NCBI GenBank assembly: GCA_015057275.1
Contig: SVEO01000003.1
Span: 62,001 to 126,000, forward strand
Reading direction: 5' to 3'
DNA length: 64,000 bases
Source of the DNA: Lachnospiraceae bacterium
GTDB lineage: Bacteria > Bacillota > Clostridia > Lachnospirales > Lachnospiraceae
The notes beneath the pieces are model-generated. The model was not told the origin of the DNA. It searched no databases and saw nothing but the letters and a program-made list of their open reading frames with translations. Made by a program: the position numbers and the translations under genes. Below, piece by piece: positions 8,050 through 15,912 of this stretch (its first letter is position 1; the number at the start of each line of letters is the position of its first letter).

Positions 8050-8634
8050 ATGCTTGAGCGAACAAGATTTAAAAAAATAGCAGAAGATTTGAAAAAACGT
8101 CTAAAACCGAGTCGATATGCACATACGGTTGGTGTATATCACACCGCGATAAGCTTGGCCATGCGCTACGGTGTACCGCTAAAAAAAGCCGCATTTGCCG
8201 GACTTTTGCACGACTGCGCAAAATATGGCACCGATGAGGAAATCCTTGCCAAATGCGACAAGTACGGCGTTGTATTGACCGATGAGGAGCGCCTGGCATT
8301 GCCGATTCTGCATGCAAAGCTCGGCATGTATTATGCGAAGGAGCGCTACGGAATTGCGGATGAGGACATTTTAAATGCTATTTCTTTCCATACGACCGGT
8401 CGAATAGCGATGAGCGATTTGGAGAAGATTATTTTTGTCGCGGATTATATCGAGCCGGGGCGCACAGAAGCACCGAGACTTGACGAAATACGTGCAGAGG
8501 CATTTAAAAATATGGATGCGGCCATCTGTATGATTTATGAAGACACGCTTGCGTATTTAAAGGCAAAGAATCGTGCCATCGAATCGACGACGCTAAATGC
8601 GTTTCACTATTATAAAACGAAAATTGGAGATTAA
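8050..8634 (+). CDS. yqeK: HD-domain hydrolase YqeK (probable Ap4A hydrolase)
   Basis: A 194-residue HD-superfamily phosphohydrolase. The metal-binding residues are visible: His25 in RYAHTVGV and the HD pair at 54-55 in GLLHDCAKYG, followed by a distal His and Asp. YqeK proteins hydrolyse diadenosine tetraphosphate symmetrically to two ADP. ATG 8050, right after the nadD stop and behind CGAAGG, yields MLERTRFKKIAEDL; the open frame continuing upstream overlaps nadD and is not used. The gene lies in the standard nadD, yqeK, rsfS order, and its stop is one base before the rsfS start. Confidence 0.92.
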   Translation: MLERTRFKKIAEDLKKRLKPSRYAHTVGVYHTAISLAMRYGVPLKKAAFAGLLHDCAKYGTDEEILAKCDKYGVVLTDEERLALPILHAKLGMYYAKERYGIADEDILNAISFHTTGRIAMSDLEKIIFVADYIEPGRTEAPRLDEIRAEAFKNMDAAICMIYEDTLAYLKAKNRAIESTTLNAFHYYKTKIGD

Positions 8635-8635
8635 T

Positions 8636-8983
8636 ATGAATACATTAGAAATTGCAAAAATTGCATATGATGCATTAGATGATAAGAAAGGCGAGGACAT
8701 CCGCGTGCTTGACATTCACGAGATTTCCAGCCTGGCGGATTACTTTATCATTTCCAACGGCTCCAACATCAGCCAAGTACAGGCGATGGTGGACAACGTG
8801 CAGGAGAAGCTAGCCGAGACGGGCTACCATGCGAAGAGCGTGGAAGGCTACCGCAGCGGCAACTGGATTTTACTCGACTATGGCGATGTGGTTATCCACG
8901 TGTTTAATAAAGAAGACCGCCTGTTCTACGATTTAGAAAGAATCTGGAGAGACGGTGTTGAACTCAAAATGGATGAATTATAA
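8636..8983 (+). CDS. rsfS: Ribosomal silencing factor RsfS
   Basis: A 115-residue Iojap/RsfS protein that binds L14 on the 50S subunit and blocks subunit joining when nutrients run low. Diagnostic blocks are LADYFIISNGSNISQVQAM near residue 36 and WILLDYGDVVIHVF near residue 81. ATG 8636 overlaps nothing and begins one base after yqeK ends; the ribosome site TTGGAG lies in the end of yqeK, so the two are probably coupled. A long terminator follows, closing the operon. Confidence 0.96.
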   Translation: MNTLEIAKIAYDALDDKKGEDIRVLDIHEISSLADYFIISNGSNISQVQAMVDNVQEKLAETGYHAKSVEGYRSGNWILLDYGDVVIHVFNKEDRLFYDLERIWRDGVELKMDEL

Positions 8984-8989
8984 GATGAG

Positions 8990-9033
8990 ACAGAGCGTTG
9001 TTGCATGGCAATGATGCTCTGTTATATTTTTTT
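8990..9033 (+). terminator. Intrinsic terminator of the rplU-rsfS run
   Basis: A stem of about 15 bp (8990-9004 with 9008-9022, three G-U pairs) closes a 3-base loop and is followed by TATATTTTTTT. It begins 7 bases after the rsfS stop. Confidence 0.85.
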
Positions 9034-9072
9034 GAAAAATAATAAAACGCTATCCCGGTAATTAAATAGTCA

Positions 9073-9122
9073 GCAAAGGCTCCCGTATTCTTTAAAGAGA
9101 GGAGAATGCCGGGAGCCTTTGC
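9073..9122 (-). terminator. Hairpin between convergent rsfS and lexA
   Basis: GCAAAGGCTCCCG (9073-9085) is perfectly complementary to 9110-9122, and an inner ATTCT/AGAAT pair extends the structure. It lies 20 bases beyond the lexA stop. There is no long T run on either strand, so it may be a weak terminator or an mRNA 3' stabiliser for lexA. Confidence 0.5.
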
Positions 9123-9141
9123 GTTGCTTGAATATTAAAAT

Positions 9142-9759
9142 TTAAATTACTGTTTTGCGGAATAAAGAAACGACCTTTCCTAGAATCATACAGTCCGGAA
9201 CAATAATCGGCTCAAGATAATCATTCTCGGGCTGCAGGCGAATGTGACCGTTTTCTTTATAGAAGCGCTTTACGGTAACAGAATCTTCTACGAGTGCTAC
9301 AACGATATCACCGTTGCGGGCATCCTGCTGGGAAGCTACGATGAGGAGGTCTCCCTCGAAAATGCCGACATTAATCATACTGTCGCCCTTTACAGTCATC
9401 ATAAAAAGCTCCTGGTTCGGTAAAAACTCCATAGGCACAGGGAAATACCCTTCAATGTTTTCAAGGGCTAAAATCGGCTGTCCTGCGGCTACATGGCCAA
9501 CCATAGGGATGTTTGTCACCTCAGTACGAAGCATAAAGTCATCCTCCAAAATCTCAATCGCACGCGGCTTTGTCGGGTCTCTTCGGATAAACCCTTTCTT
9601 TTCTAAAGACTCCAAATGTGCATGAACAGAAGAAGTGGACTTTAAATTTACCGCCTCACAAATTTCACGTACGGCCGGCGGATACCCCTTCTTTAAAATC
9701 TGTTCTTTAATGTATTCCAAAACTTCTTGCTGCTTTTTTGTAATCTTCTGATCAGCCAT
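9142..9759 (-). CDS. lexA: SOS repressor LexA
   Basis: Repressor of the SOS regulon; on DNA damage RecA-ssDNA triggers its self-cleavage. The 205 residues show an N-terminal winged helix-turn-helix (1-65, with [15 protein letters not shown]) and a C-terminal S24 peptidase domain. The cleavage bond is Ala92-Gly93 in VAAGQP, the nucleophile is Ser127 in KGDSMI, and the base is Lys164 in VTVKRF. The start is ATG 9759, preceded by GGAGGTTTTT; an ATG four codons upstream overlaps that ribosome site. Several LexA boxes lie upstream, one over its own -10, indicating autoregulation. It is divergent from a YneA-like gene. Confidence 0.97.
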   Translation of the reverse strand: MADQKITKKQQEVLEYIKEQILKKGYPPAVREICEAVNLKSTSSVHAHLESLEKKGFIRRDPTKPRAIEILEDDFMLRTEVTNIPMVGHVAAGQPILALENIEGYFPVPMEFLPNQELFMMTVKGDSMINVGIFEGDLLIVASQQDARNGDIVVALVEDSVTVKRFYKENGHIRLQPENDYLEPIIVPDCMILGKVVSLFRKTVI

Positions 9760-9799
9760 AAAAACCTCCATTCCAAATCACCGCAACGAATGCGGAGCC

Positions 9800-9813
9800 T
9801 AAACATATGTTCA
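9800..9813. promoter_or_regulatory. LexA box candidate in the lexA leader
   Basis: TAAACATATGTTCA matches the Gram-positive LexA consensus CGAACRNRYGTTYG in the core AACATATGTTC; the outer bases differ. It lies downstream of the lexA -10. Confidence 0.5.
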
Positions 9814-9823
9814 ATTTATCTAA

Positions 9824-9852
9824 AGTATAACATACGTTCGAGAAAAAATCAA
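9824..9852 (-). promoter_or_regulatory. lexA promoter
   Basis: On the - strand, TTGATT (9847-9852), 17-base spacer, TATACT (9824-9829). The LexA box at 9827-9840 (ATAACATACGTTCG) overlaps the -10 and spacer, so LexA binding would block its own transcription. Confidence 0.72.
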
Positions 9853-9859
9853 TCATTTT

Positions 9860-9887
9860 CGAATAAATGTTCTCGAAAAAATGTTCG
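9860..9887. promoter_or_regulatory. Tandem LexA boxes
   Basis: Two abutting 14-base sites, CGAATAAATGTTCT (9860-9873) and CGAAAAAATGTTCG (9874-9887), lie between the lexA and yneA-like promoters. Each has good CGAA and GTTC half sites. Abutting sites could allow cooperative binding. Confidence 0.55.
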
Positions 9888-9896
9888 AATTTATAC

Positions 9897-9925
9897 TTGA
9901 CAAAAACAAACGTTCGATATATAAT
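9897..9925 (+). promoter_or_regulatory. Consensus sigma-A promoter of the YneA-like gene
   Basis: TTGACA (9897-9902), exactly 17 bases, TATAAT (9920-9925): a full consensus match. A LexA half-site-like sequence ending ACAAACGTTCG (9903-9916) fills the spacer. Such a strong promoter needs tight repression, which the surrounding boxes can supply. Confidence 0.88.
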
Positions 9926-9926
9926 A

Positions 9927-9940
9927 CGAACATAGATTCG
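9927..9940. promoter_or_regulatory. LexA box at the start of the YneA-like transcript
   Basis: CGAACATAGATTCG begins one base after the -10 and therefore covers the expected transcription start. It has both CGAA and TTCG ends of the consensus. Confidence 0.72.
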
Positions 9941-9941
9941 G

Positions 9942-9955
9942 CAAACAATTGTTCG
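9942..9955. promoter_or_regulatory. Second downstream LexA box
   Basis: CAAACAATTGTTCG differs from the palindromic CGAACAATTGTTCG by one base. It is spaced 15 bases from the previous box, on nearly the same helical register offset as the tandem pair upstream. Confidence 0.68.
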
Positions 9956-9996
9956 AACGAGGGGTAAGTAGTTATTTTTCATAGGAGGAAACAGTT

Positions 9997-10356
9997 ATGA
10001 GTACAAAGAACAGAACAAATAGAAATAAAAGAAGAAACATAGGAAAGAACCGCGGCCTCGTGGTGGCAATCGTATTTGCGGTTATGTTTGTTACATTATT
10101 TTTTGTTGAGAAGGGCGGATCTGTAGCCTTCGCAGCTGATGAGGATAAGGAGCCTTTATATAAGTATTATACGACGATTACCGTCGAAGAAGATATGACC
10201 TTATGGGAAATCGCAGAAGAATATAACTACGATGTTTACTATGATTCCATCAACGATTATATCGACGAGGTAAAGAATATCAACAGCTTAAGAAGTGACA
10301 CAATCCACAGTGGAGCTAAGCTGGTAGTTGTGTATTTTTCGAACGAGTATAAGTAA
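9997..10356 (+). CDS. YneA-like LysM protein, probable SOS division inhibitor
   Basis: A 119-residue protein with a basic N terminus, one membrane segment (about residues 20-37) and a C-terminal region (about 60-115) resembling a LysM domain (TLWEIAEEY, then INSLRSDTIHSGAKLVV). This is the layout of YneA and related SOS-induced cell division suppressors, and like yneA it is divergent from lexA. LysM binds peptidoglycan, so it would act at the outer face of the membrane to delay septation after DNA damage. It has a perfect consensus promoter overlapped by LexA boxes. GGAGGAAACAGTT precedes ATG 9997. The function is inferred from layout and context; sequence identity to YneA looks low. Confidence 0.8.
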   Translation: MSTKNRTNRNKRRNIGKNRGLVVAIVFAVMFVTLFFVEKGGSVAFAADEDKEPLYKYYTTITVEEDMTLWEIAEEYNYDVYYDSINDYIDEVKNINSLRSDTIHSGAKLVVVYFSNEYK

Positions 10357-10386
10357 GAAAAAGATTTTATTGTGAGATAAACAAGA

Positions 10387-10467
10387 AAGAGCGAGGTAAT
10401 TTCTATTATCCAGATTCAGATGTCCGCAAAAAGCAGTGGAAGATGGATATAGAAACACGTCGCTCTT
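10387..10467. other. Long imperfect hairpin between convergent genes
   Basis: AAGAGCGA (10387-10394) pairs with TCGCTCTT (10460-10467), and an inner TTCTATTATCCA (10401-10412) pairs with TGGATATAGAA (10444-10454) with one bulge. It fills most of the 115-base gap between the YneA-like gene and the recombinase gene. T runs are short on both sides. It may act as a shared terminator or be a small structured RNA. Confidence 0.4.
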
Positions 10468-10471
10468 TTGG

Positions 10472-11527
10472 TTAATCAGATTCTCGCAATCGCAATGCAT
10501 TACGGTTGGCACGTCTGCGTTCCTCGTCGATTGCAGCATAGTGTTTTTTTGTTGTATTTACGTCTTTGTGACCGAGCATATCAGCTACTAAGTAAATGTC
10601 GCCAGTTTCACGATAAAGATTTGTGCCGTAGGTACTTCGCAGCTTATGCGGAGTTATATGTTTCATTGTGGTAATGAGGTTGGCGTATTTACTAACTAAC
10701 TTTTCAACGCTGCGTACACTGATACGTTTGTTTTGTAGCGAGAGGAAAAGGGCATCTTCATGGCCTTCGGCAGCCAATTGCTGTTTACGGACTTCGACGT
10801 ATTCCATTAGCACCTGATAGACTTCATCGCTTAGGTAAACGACAAATTCATAACCACCTTTGCGGCGAATTTTTACGGCCATATTGCGATTGTCAATATC
10901 TTTTAAGTCGATGCCGACACATTCTGATACACGCATGCCGGTGCCGAGGAGCATAGTCATTAATGCTACATCACGAATTTTTGTTTTTTCGTGATAACCT
11001 TGCTGTTTTTTCGTCAATTTATCGCCTTTCTCGACCTCATCGAGAAGAAGAGCTACCTCACCGACATCAAGACGGATGATTTCTTTTTCACGAAGCTTCG
11101 GCAGTGAGACAATGGATGCCGGATTCGTCTGAATGTCTTCATTTGTATAAAAATAACGATAAAACGAGCGAAGGGATGCCAGTTTACGTTTGATACCCTG
11201 TGTTTCATTTGTGTGCTCGTCCTCGCCACGCTCGTAAACTTTCAGATAATCCAGATATTCCTCGATATCACGCGGTTTAAGCTGATCCAAAAAACTAAGC
11301 GGGATATCGGTAATCGCGGTGTTTTTCAAACTCGGATTATTCTCCTTCAGATAATGAAAGAATACACCTAAATCATACGCATAGGCAATACGTGTGCGAG
11401 AGGAAGTTGATGGCTCAATGGCGCGAAAATAGTCCGCTGCGAAGCCTGGAAGTTCCTTCAATAAGTGTCTTAATTTTAAGTTGTTGTCGACTGTTAGCTG
11501 GTCGTGATAATTACGCTTGGTAGCCAT
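10472..11527 (-). CDS. Tyrosine recombinase, XerC/XerD type
   Basis: A 351-residue site-specific recombinase. The N-terminal SAM-like core-binding domain spans roughly residues 20-140. The catalytic domain has the conserved set: Arg in GTGMRVSEC, Lys in RRKGG, HxxR in TPHKLRST, a further His in GHKDVNTTKKHY and the Tyr nucleophile in KKHYAAI. It is longer than standard XerC/XerD (about 300) through extra sequence in the N-terminal half. There is no attachment site, excisionase or phage gene nearby and the neighbours are housekeeping, so it is probably a chromosomal Xer-like enzyme rather than a mobile-element integrase. AGGAGGCAATGA precedes the start. A TtcA-like gene lies 32 bases upstream in the same direction. 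Confidence 0.88.
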   Translation of the reverse strand: MATKRNYHDQLTVDNNLKLRHLLKELPGFAADYFRAIEPSTSSRTRIAYAYDLGVFFHYLKENNPSLKNTAITDIPLSFLDQLKPRDIEEYLDYLKVYERGEDEHTNETQGIKRKLASLRSFYRYFYTNEDIQTNPASIVSLPKLREKEIIRLDVGEVALLLDEVEKGDKLTKKQQGYHEKTKIRDVALMTMLLGTGMRVSECVGIDLKDIDNRNMAVKIRRKGGYEFVVYLSDEVYQVLMEYVEVRKQQLAAEGHEDALFLSLQNKRISVRSVEKLVSKYANLITTMKHITPHKLRSTYGTNLYRETGDIYLVADMLGHKDVNTTKKHYAAIDEERRRANRNALRLRESD

Positions 11528-11559
11528 TCATTGCCTCCTGAATTATTTTGGCTGATAAG

Positions 11560-12297
11560 TTATCGTTCGTATCGCGGTATAAGGTCCGGCCAACCCTGAA
11601 TCTTTCCATTTAAAATGGCACGGAAAATACGTTCTTTGGAACCCGGGTGTTCAGTATTTAAACGAGTAACAAGTTCTTTTGCATATTGGCGTTTGGTAGA
11701 ACCATCCACCGGGCACTTGCCCTTTGCCACCGGCAGTTCGTATTTGTGCTGGAAACTTACGACTTCGCCTTCGGTTATGTACATCATCGGGCGAATCACC
11801 GTCAGCTTCATGCGGTCCAAATACGTCTTTGGGGAGAAGGAGTGGAAGCGGCCTTCAAAAAGTAACGATAAGAACATTGTTTCAATGATATCATCTTTGT
11901 GATGTGCGTAAGCGATTTTGTTGCAGCCGATTTCTTCAGCCTTCTCATTGAGCGCGCCTTTGCGCATTTTTGCACAAAGAGAACAGGGATTTGTCTCCTT
12001 GCGTTGATTGAAAATAATATCTGAAATATCGGTTTTTATAATATGATACTCAATATCGAAAGAGCGGCATAATTCCTCGATTTTGTCCAAATCCTGAATG
12101 CCAAAGCCCAAATCAACGGTAATGGCCTTGAGCTCAAATTTCTTCGGATAAAAGCGTTTTAAACCATGTAATGCATACAACAATGTCAGGCTGTCCTTGC
12201 CGCCGGAAATACCGATAGCAATCACGTCGCCGTCATCAATCATTTGGTAATCATCGATGCCACGTCTTGTATAGCTGTATAATTTTTGCAACTGCAT
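11560..12297 (-). CDS. TtcA-family tRNA thiolation ATPase
   Basis: A 245-residue N-type ATP pyrophosphatase. The PP-loop SGGKDS sits near residues 31-36, a CxxC pair occurs in NPCSLCAKMRKG near residue 103, and another Cys lies in GKCPVDGST near residue 197. TtcA enzymes use ATP and an Fe-S cluster held by such cysteines to make 2-thiocytidine in tRNA. The architecture fits TtcA or a close paralogue; which nucleoside is modified cannot be told. It probably forms an operon with the downstream recombinase (32-base gap). Confidence 0.87.
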   Translation of the reverse strand: MQLQKLYSYTRRGIDDYQMIDDGDVIAIGISGGKDSLTLLYALHGLKRFYPKKFELKAITVDLGFGIQDLDKIEELCRSFDIEYHIIKTDISDIIFNQRKETNPCSLCAKMRKGALNEKAEEIGCNKIAYAHHKDDIIETMFLSLLFEGRFHSFSPKTYLDRMKLTVIRPMMYITEGEVVSFQHKYELPVAKGKCPVDGSTKRQYAKELVTRLNTEHPGSKERIFRAILNGKIQGWPDLIPRYER

Positions 12298-12568
12298 AGT
12301 GTCGAAATGTACCTTTCGTTAAATTATTTGTGAAGATGCCCAGAGCGTATTCACAAATTGATGTCTGAGTTACTTGATACATATCATTAAATCTCTAAAA
12401 TAATATATATTCTAAATAATATTAAATCGAACAGAAGCTATATTTTAGACACCCAACTATTCGCAAAACACAAGTTTAACGAATAGTTGGGTGCGGAAAG
12501 TACAAATATTCAAACCACTCTCGAACATTTTATGTAAATCGGTGTAAATTTGTTAACTATTTAGATAA
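12298..12568. other. 271-base AT-rich intergenic region with two inverted repeats
   Basis: No gene was found. ATTTGTGAA (12326-12334) and TTCACAAAT (12350-12358) form a 9-bp perfect inverted repeat in the ttcA-like leader. A 14-bp perfect hairpin lies at 12450-12493. A weak - strand promoter, TTCGAT-N16-TATATT (around 12410-12440), could drive the ttcA-like gene. Confidence 0.4.
12450..12493 (-). terminator. Perfect 14-bp hairpin downstream of the kinase-like gene
   Basis: CACCCAACTATTCG (12450-12463) is exactly complementary to 12480-12493, with a 16-base loop. On the - strand it lies 75 bases past the stop of the 12569-13189 gene and is followed by TCTAAAATATAG, only mildly T rich. Likely terminator, but not a textbook one. 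Confidence 0.55.
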
Positions 12569-13189
12569 TTACTTAATGGCTGCTTTTATGTACTTCTCTA
12601 AAAATTCAACTGTTCCGTCGATTCCGAGCAATTCGCTGTTCACGGACAAATCATAACTTGTGGAGTCGCCCCATTTTTTGTCCGAATAATAATTATAATA
12701 ACTGGAACGCTTTTTGTCTGTTTTAACGCAAATATCTCTTGCTTTTTCTAAGGATAAATCCTGTTCCTTGGCAATATTTTCCGCGCGATAATCTAAGTCG
12801 CCGTGAATGAAAATTCGTACCAAATTCGGGTAATCTTTTAATGCATAATCTGCACAACGACCAATGATAACGCAGGATTCTTCCTCAGCAAGCTTTTTAA
12901 TGGAATCAAACTGTGCTAAAAATACTTTTTGATTCAGTGGCAATTCCGTAAAATGTGACATTGGATAACCCACAGAATATGTGTCCATTACCAAATTAAA
13001 CAAAAAACTGTTGGTTGGGCGTTCGTCATGATATTGGAAAATTTGTTCACTGAATCCGCTTTCTTTTGCAGCTACGGCTAAAATTTCCTTATCATAACAT
13101 TTTACACCAAGCTTTTCCGCAAGTTTTTTGCCGATGATTCGACCACGGCTACCAGTCTGACGACCAATAGTAATCACAAATTTTTCCAT
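12569..13189 (-). CDS. Cytidylate-kinase-like protein
   Basis: A 206-residue P-loop protein of the Cytidylate_kin2 family. The start MEKFVITIGRQTGSRGRIIGKKLAEKLG holds a variant P-loop (GRQTGSRGRIIGK), and CVIIGRCADY and the LxxARDI region also fit. Family members are widespread in Clostridia and are distinct from the essential Cmk; their physiological substrate is not firmly established, so phosphorylation of a nucleotide is inference. It is a single gene with GGAGGAATTCAT before the start and a hairpin downstream. Confidence 0.85.
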   Translation of the reverse strand: MEKFVITIGRQTGSRGRIIGKKLAEKLGVKCYDKEILAVAAKESGFSEQIFQYHDERPTNSFLFNLVMDTYSVGYPMSHFTELPLNQKVFLAQFDSIKKLAEEESCVIIGRCADYALKDYPNLVRIFIHGDLDYRAENIAKEQDLSLEKARDICVKTDKKRSSYYNYYSDKKWGDSTSYDLSVNSELLGIDGTVEFLEKYIKAAIK

Positions 13190-13250
13190 ATGAATTCCTC
13201 CAATCTAACGTTTATTCAAATTATGGATTTTATATTTAGTATACCATAAT

Positions 13251-14177
13251 TTAGTTTGAAGTGCGTAATTTTTTGAGTAAATTCTCAAAATATTCAGGCA
13301 ACGGTGCCTCAAACTCTACATATTGCTCGCTCTTTGGATGAATAAATCCAATAGTTTTGGCATGCAATGTCTGTCCAATCAAATTTTTGACCGGGCATTT
13401 TGATGGACCATAGACATCATCACCTAAAATCGGATGCCCAATACTTGCCATATGCACACGAATCTGGTGTGTGCGGCCAGTTTCCAGCGTACATTCGATA
13501 AATGTATAATTGCTGAAACGTTCTAACACGTGGTAATGTGTAATTGCTTCTTTTCCATTCTTGCAGTTTACGGACATTTTCTTGCGGTCGGTTGGATGGC
13601 GTCCAATCAATGTGTGAATCGTTCCGTCTTCCTCTTTTAGATTACCATGCACAATCGCCACATATTTCCGAGTGATTGAGTGGACTTTTAATTGCTTCGC
13701 AATGTGGTTATGTGAAAAATCATTTTTACAAATAATAAGTGAACCGGTTGTGTTTTGGTCGATGCGATGCACGATTCCCGGGCGCATTACGCCATTGATT
13801 CCAGACAAATCGTTCTTACAGTGAAACATAACTGCATTTACGACGGTGCCACTGTAATGACCATTCGACGGATGTACGACCATCTTTTTCGATTTGTTTA
13901 TAATAAGCAAATCGGAATCTTCATAAATAATATCCAACGGGATATCTTCCGGCTCGATTTCCGCTTCTTTCGGCTCATGTATGCGTACAATAACACATTC
14001 GCCGGCCGACAGTTTATAATTGGACTTCAGCTTTCTATCCGGTGCATTCTGCAAGAAAATATCGCCGGCTTCAATCATTTTCTGTACGAAAGAACGGGAA
14101 ATTTCCTGACATTCATCCGAGACATATTTGTCGATGCGAATGCCTCCCTCTGAAGGAATCAGCATTAATTCTTCCAT
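13251..14177 (-). CDS. RNA pseudouridine synthase, RluA/RluD family
   Basis: A 308-residue enzyme that isomerises uridines in rRNA. It has an N-terminal S4 RNA-binding domain (about residues 10-70, RIDKYVSDECQEISRSFVQKMI) and the catalytic motif HRIDQNTTG near residue 137, whose Asp is the nucleophile. The start is ATG 14177, preceded by TTAGGAGTGTTT and 8 bases after the lspA stop; the frame is open further upstream inside lspA. RluD-type genes sit next to lspA in many Firmicutes. The exact rRNA sites cannot be assigned. It is the last gene of the HlyD-ylmE-sepF operon. Confidence 0.93.
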   Translation of the reverse strand: MEELMLIPSEGGIRIDKYVSDECQEISRSFVQKMIEAGDIFLQNAPDRKLKSNYKLSAGECVIVRIHEPKEAEIEPEDIPLDIIYEDSDLLIINKSKKMVVHPSNGHYSGTVVNAVMFHCKNDLSGINGVMRPGIVHRIDQNTTGSLIICKNDFSHNHIAKQLKVHSITRKYVAIVHGNLKEEDGTIHTLIGRHPTDRKKMSVNCKNGKEAITHYHVLERFSNYTFIECTLETGRTHQIRVHMASIGHPILGDDVYGPSKCPVKNLIGQTLHAKTIGFIHPKSEQYVEFEAPLPEYFENLLKKLRTSN

Positions 14178-14185
14178 AAACACTC

Positions 14186-14779
14186 CTAATCTTCCTGTGG
14201 AATCTTCTTGCATGATATCAATAAATCAAGTTCTTTTTCATTGAAACAAAAAAGGCCAATTACAACAATGGCAATGCCAGCAACCGTCACATAGCAGTCA
14301 GCTACGTTAAATACCGGGAAATCATACGGTAAAATCGGCAGATTTTTTAGTAAAACATAAATAAAATCAACGACAAATCCCAATCGAATCCGGTCAATCA
14401 AATTGCCAATGGCACCGGAAATCAATAATATGATACATCCGGACAATAGATAATATTTTGTTGATTTGAAAACACTCGTGCCGGCTTTATTTTTCATGTA
14501 ATTCATTATTTTAAAAATACGCCACATCAAAATAACGAGTAAGCTAATCAGCACAACAGCAATAATAATCAGAAGCCACAACTTATTTTGCAGCATACCG
14601 AAAGCGACACCCCGATTTTCCACATAAGTAAATGTCAATACTTTCGGAATTACCACTACTTCACTCCCGCCTTTTAAATATTTCAATGTGAGTATTTTGG
14701 TCATTTGATCTAACCCAATCAGAAATATACTGAACAAGCAGTAAATTACCGATAATTTCAATCCTTTATTTTGTGTCAT
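14186..14779 (-). CDS. lspA: Lipoprotein signal peptidase II
   Basis: An aspartic membrane protease that removes signal peptides from diacylated prolipoproteins. The 197 residues contain four hydrophobic helices. The two catalytic Asp motifs are present: GAIGNLIDRI and FNVADCYVTV. ATG 14779 follows the aroB stop with the ribosome site TAGGAGTTCT overlapping that stop, so coupling to aroB is likely. It is slightly longer than most LspA proteins because of a stretch of about 25 residues between helices 2 and 3. Confidence 0.96.
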   Translation of the reverse strand: MTQNKGLKLSVIYCLFSIFLIGLDQMTKILTLKYLKGGSEVVVIPKVLTFTYVENRGVAFGMLQNKLWLLIIIAVVLISLLVILMWRIFKIMNYMKNKAGTSVFKSTKYYLLSGCIILLISGAIGNLIDRIRLGFVVDFIYVLLKNLPILPYDFPVFNVADCYVTVAGIAIVVIGLFCFNEKELDLLISCKKIPQED

Positions 14780-14786
14780 AGAACTC

Positions 14787-15878
14787 CTATCGGCATGCCT
14801 CAATCGCGTCCAGCATGTCTTCTTGCGTCACGGCGCGTGAAATCACTCCATTACCGATTCCATCAAGCAGAATAAACTGGATGACACCGGCATCCATCTT
14901 TTTATCATTTAATGTTGCAGTGACGATATCTGAAGCAGAAAGCTTCGCTGGCACCTTTGTCGGCAACTGATAACCTGCAAATACCGCTTCGATTTTGCCA
15001 GCTTCTTCTGTGGTAAGCAGATTTTTTTTCATTGCAAGATGTGCGGCTGCCACGGCACCAATTGCTACACATTCGCCGTGTAACAGTTCAAAATTCATTA
15101 ATTTTTCAATCGCATGACCAAGCGTATGTCCGAAATTCAAAAGTGCGCGTTCGCCATGTTCTTTGGCATCATTTTCCACCACCCGACGCTTGATATGGCA
15201 GCTTGTTGCAATAATCTCCTCTAGCACATCTAAATCACGCGCGAGTACCTGCGGCAACTGAGCCTGCAGCGTATGGAAGTAATCCGCATCCTTAATGCAA
15301 CCGTGCTTGATAATTTCGCCAAAACCGGACAAATATTCCGCGTCAGATAATGTATTTAACACCGACAAATTCATATACACAAGCTTTGGTTGGTGGAATG
15401 CACCTACCATATTTTTATAAGCAGAGAAATCAACACCGGTCTTGCCGCCGATACTGGAATCCACCTGTGCCAAAAGAGAGGTAGGAATTTGTACAAAATC
15501 AATTCCTCTTAAGTATGTTGCCGCCGTAAATCCGGTCAGATCGCCGACAACACCACCGCCAAGCGCCAACAGCATATCCTTACGGTCGAACTTATGCAAA
15601 ATCAAAAATTCATATAAATTTTGTACTGTATTTAAAGTTTTATTACTTTCTCCGTATGGAAATTCAAAGATATGCACTTCTTTTGCCTGATTTTGCAACA
15701 AAGCGGCAATTTCTTCGGCATACAATGGACCGACCTTCGACTCTGTCACGATGCACAGTCTCTTTTTCTCTATTCCTAATTTTTTTAGTTCATCGCAAAG
15801 TAAGTCAAAGCTTTTTTCGATAACAATATCATAAATCGGCTGTGCTTTTTTATTGTGAACTGTAATTCTTTTGCTCAT
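14787..15878 (-). CDS. aroB: 3-Dehydroquinate synthase
   Basis: Second step of the shikimate pathway: converts DAHP to 3-dehydroquinate with NAD+ and a divalent metal. The 363 residues carry GGGVVGDLTGF (NAD binding, near residue 108), PTSLLAQVDSSIGGKTGVD and the metal-ligand region NFGHTLGHAIE. Length is normal. It sits unexpectedly within a cell-division and RNA-modification operon, between ylmH and lspA, with GGAGGAAAT before its ATG. The other aro genes are not in this window; tyrA begins at its far end. Confidence 0.97.
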   Translation of the reverse strand: MSKRITVHNKKAQPIYDIVIEKSFDLLCDELKKLGIEKKRLCIVTESKVGPLYAEEIAALLQNQAKEVHIFEFPYGESNKTLNTVQNLYEFLILHKFDRKDMLLALGGGVVGDLTGFTAATYLRGIDFVQIPTSLLAQVDSSIGGKTGVDFSAYKNMVGAFHQPKLVYMNLSVLNTLSDAEYLSGFGEIIKHGCIKDADYFHTLQAQLPQVLARDLDVLEEIIATSCHIKRRVVENDAKEHGERALLNFGHTLGHAIEKLMNFELLHGECVAIGAVAAAHLAMKKNLLTTEEAGKIEAVFAGYQLPTKVPAKLSASDIVTATLNDKKMDAGVIQFILLDGIGNGVISRAVTQEDMLDAIEACR

Positions 15879-15912
15879 ATTTCCTCCTGACGGTATAACG
15901 AGAAAGTATCAC

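Noticed and set aside
10472..11527. Integrase of a mobile element
   Set aside because: No attachment repeats, phage or plasmid genes, or composition change; neighbours are housekeeping.
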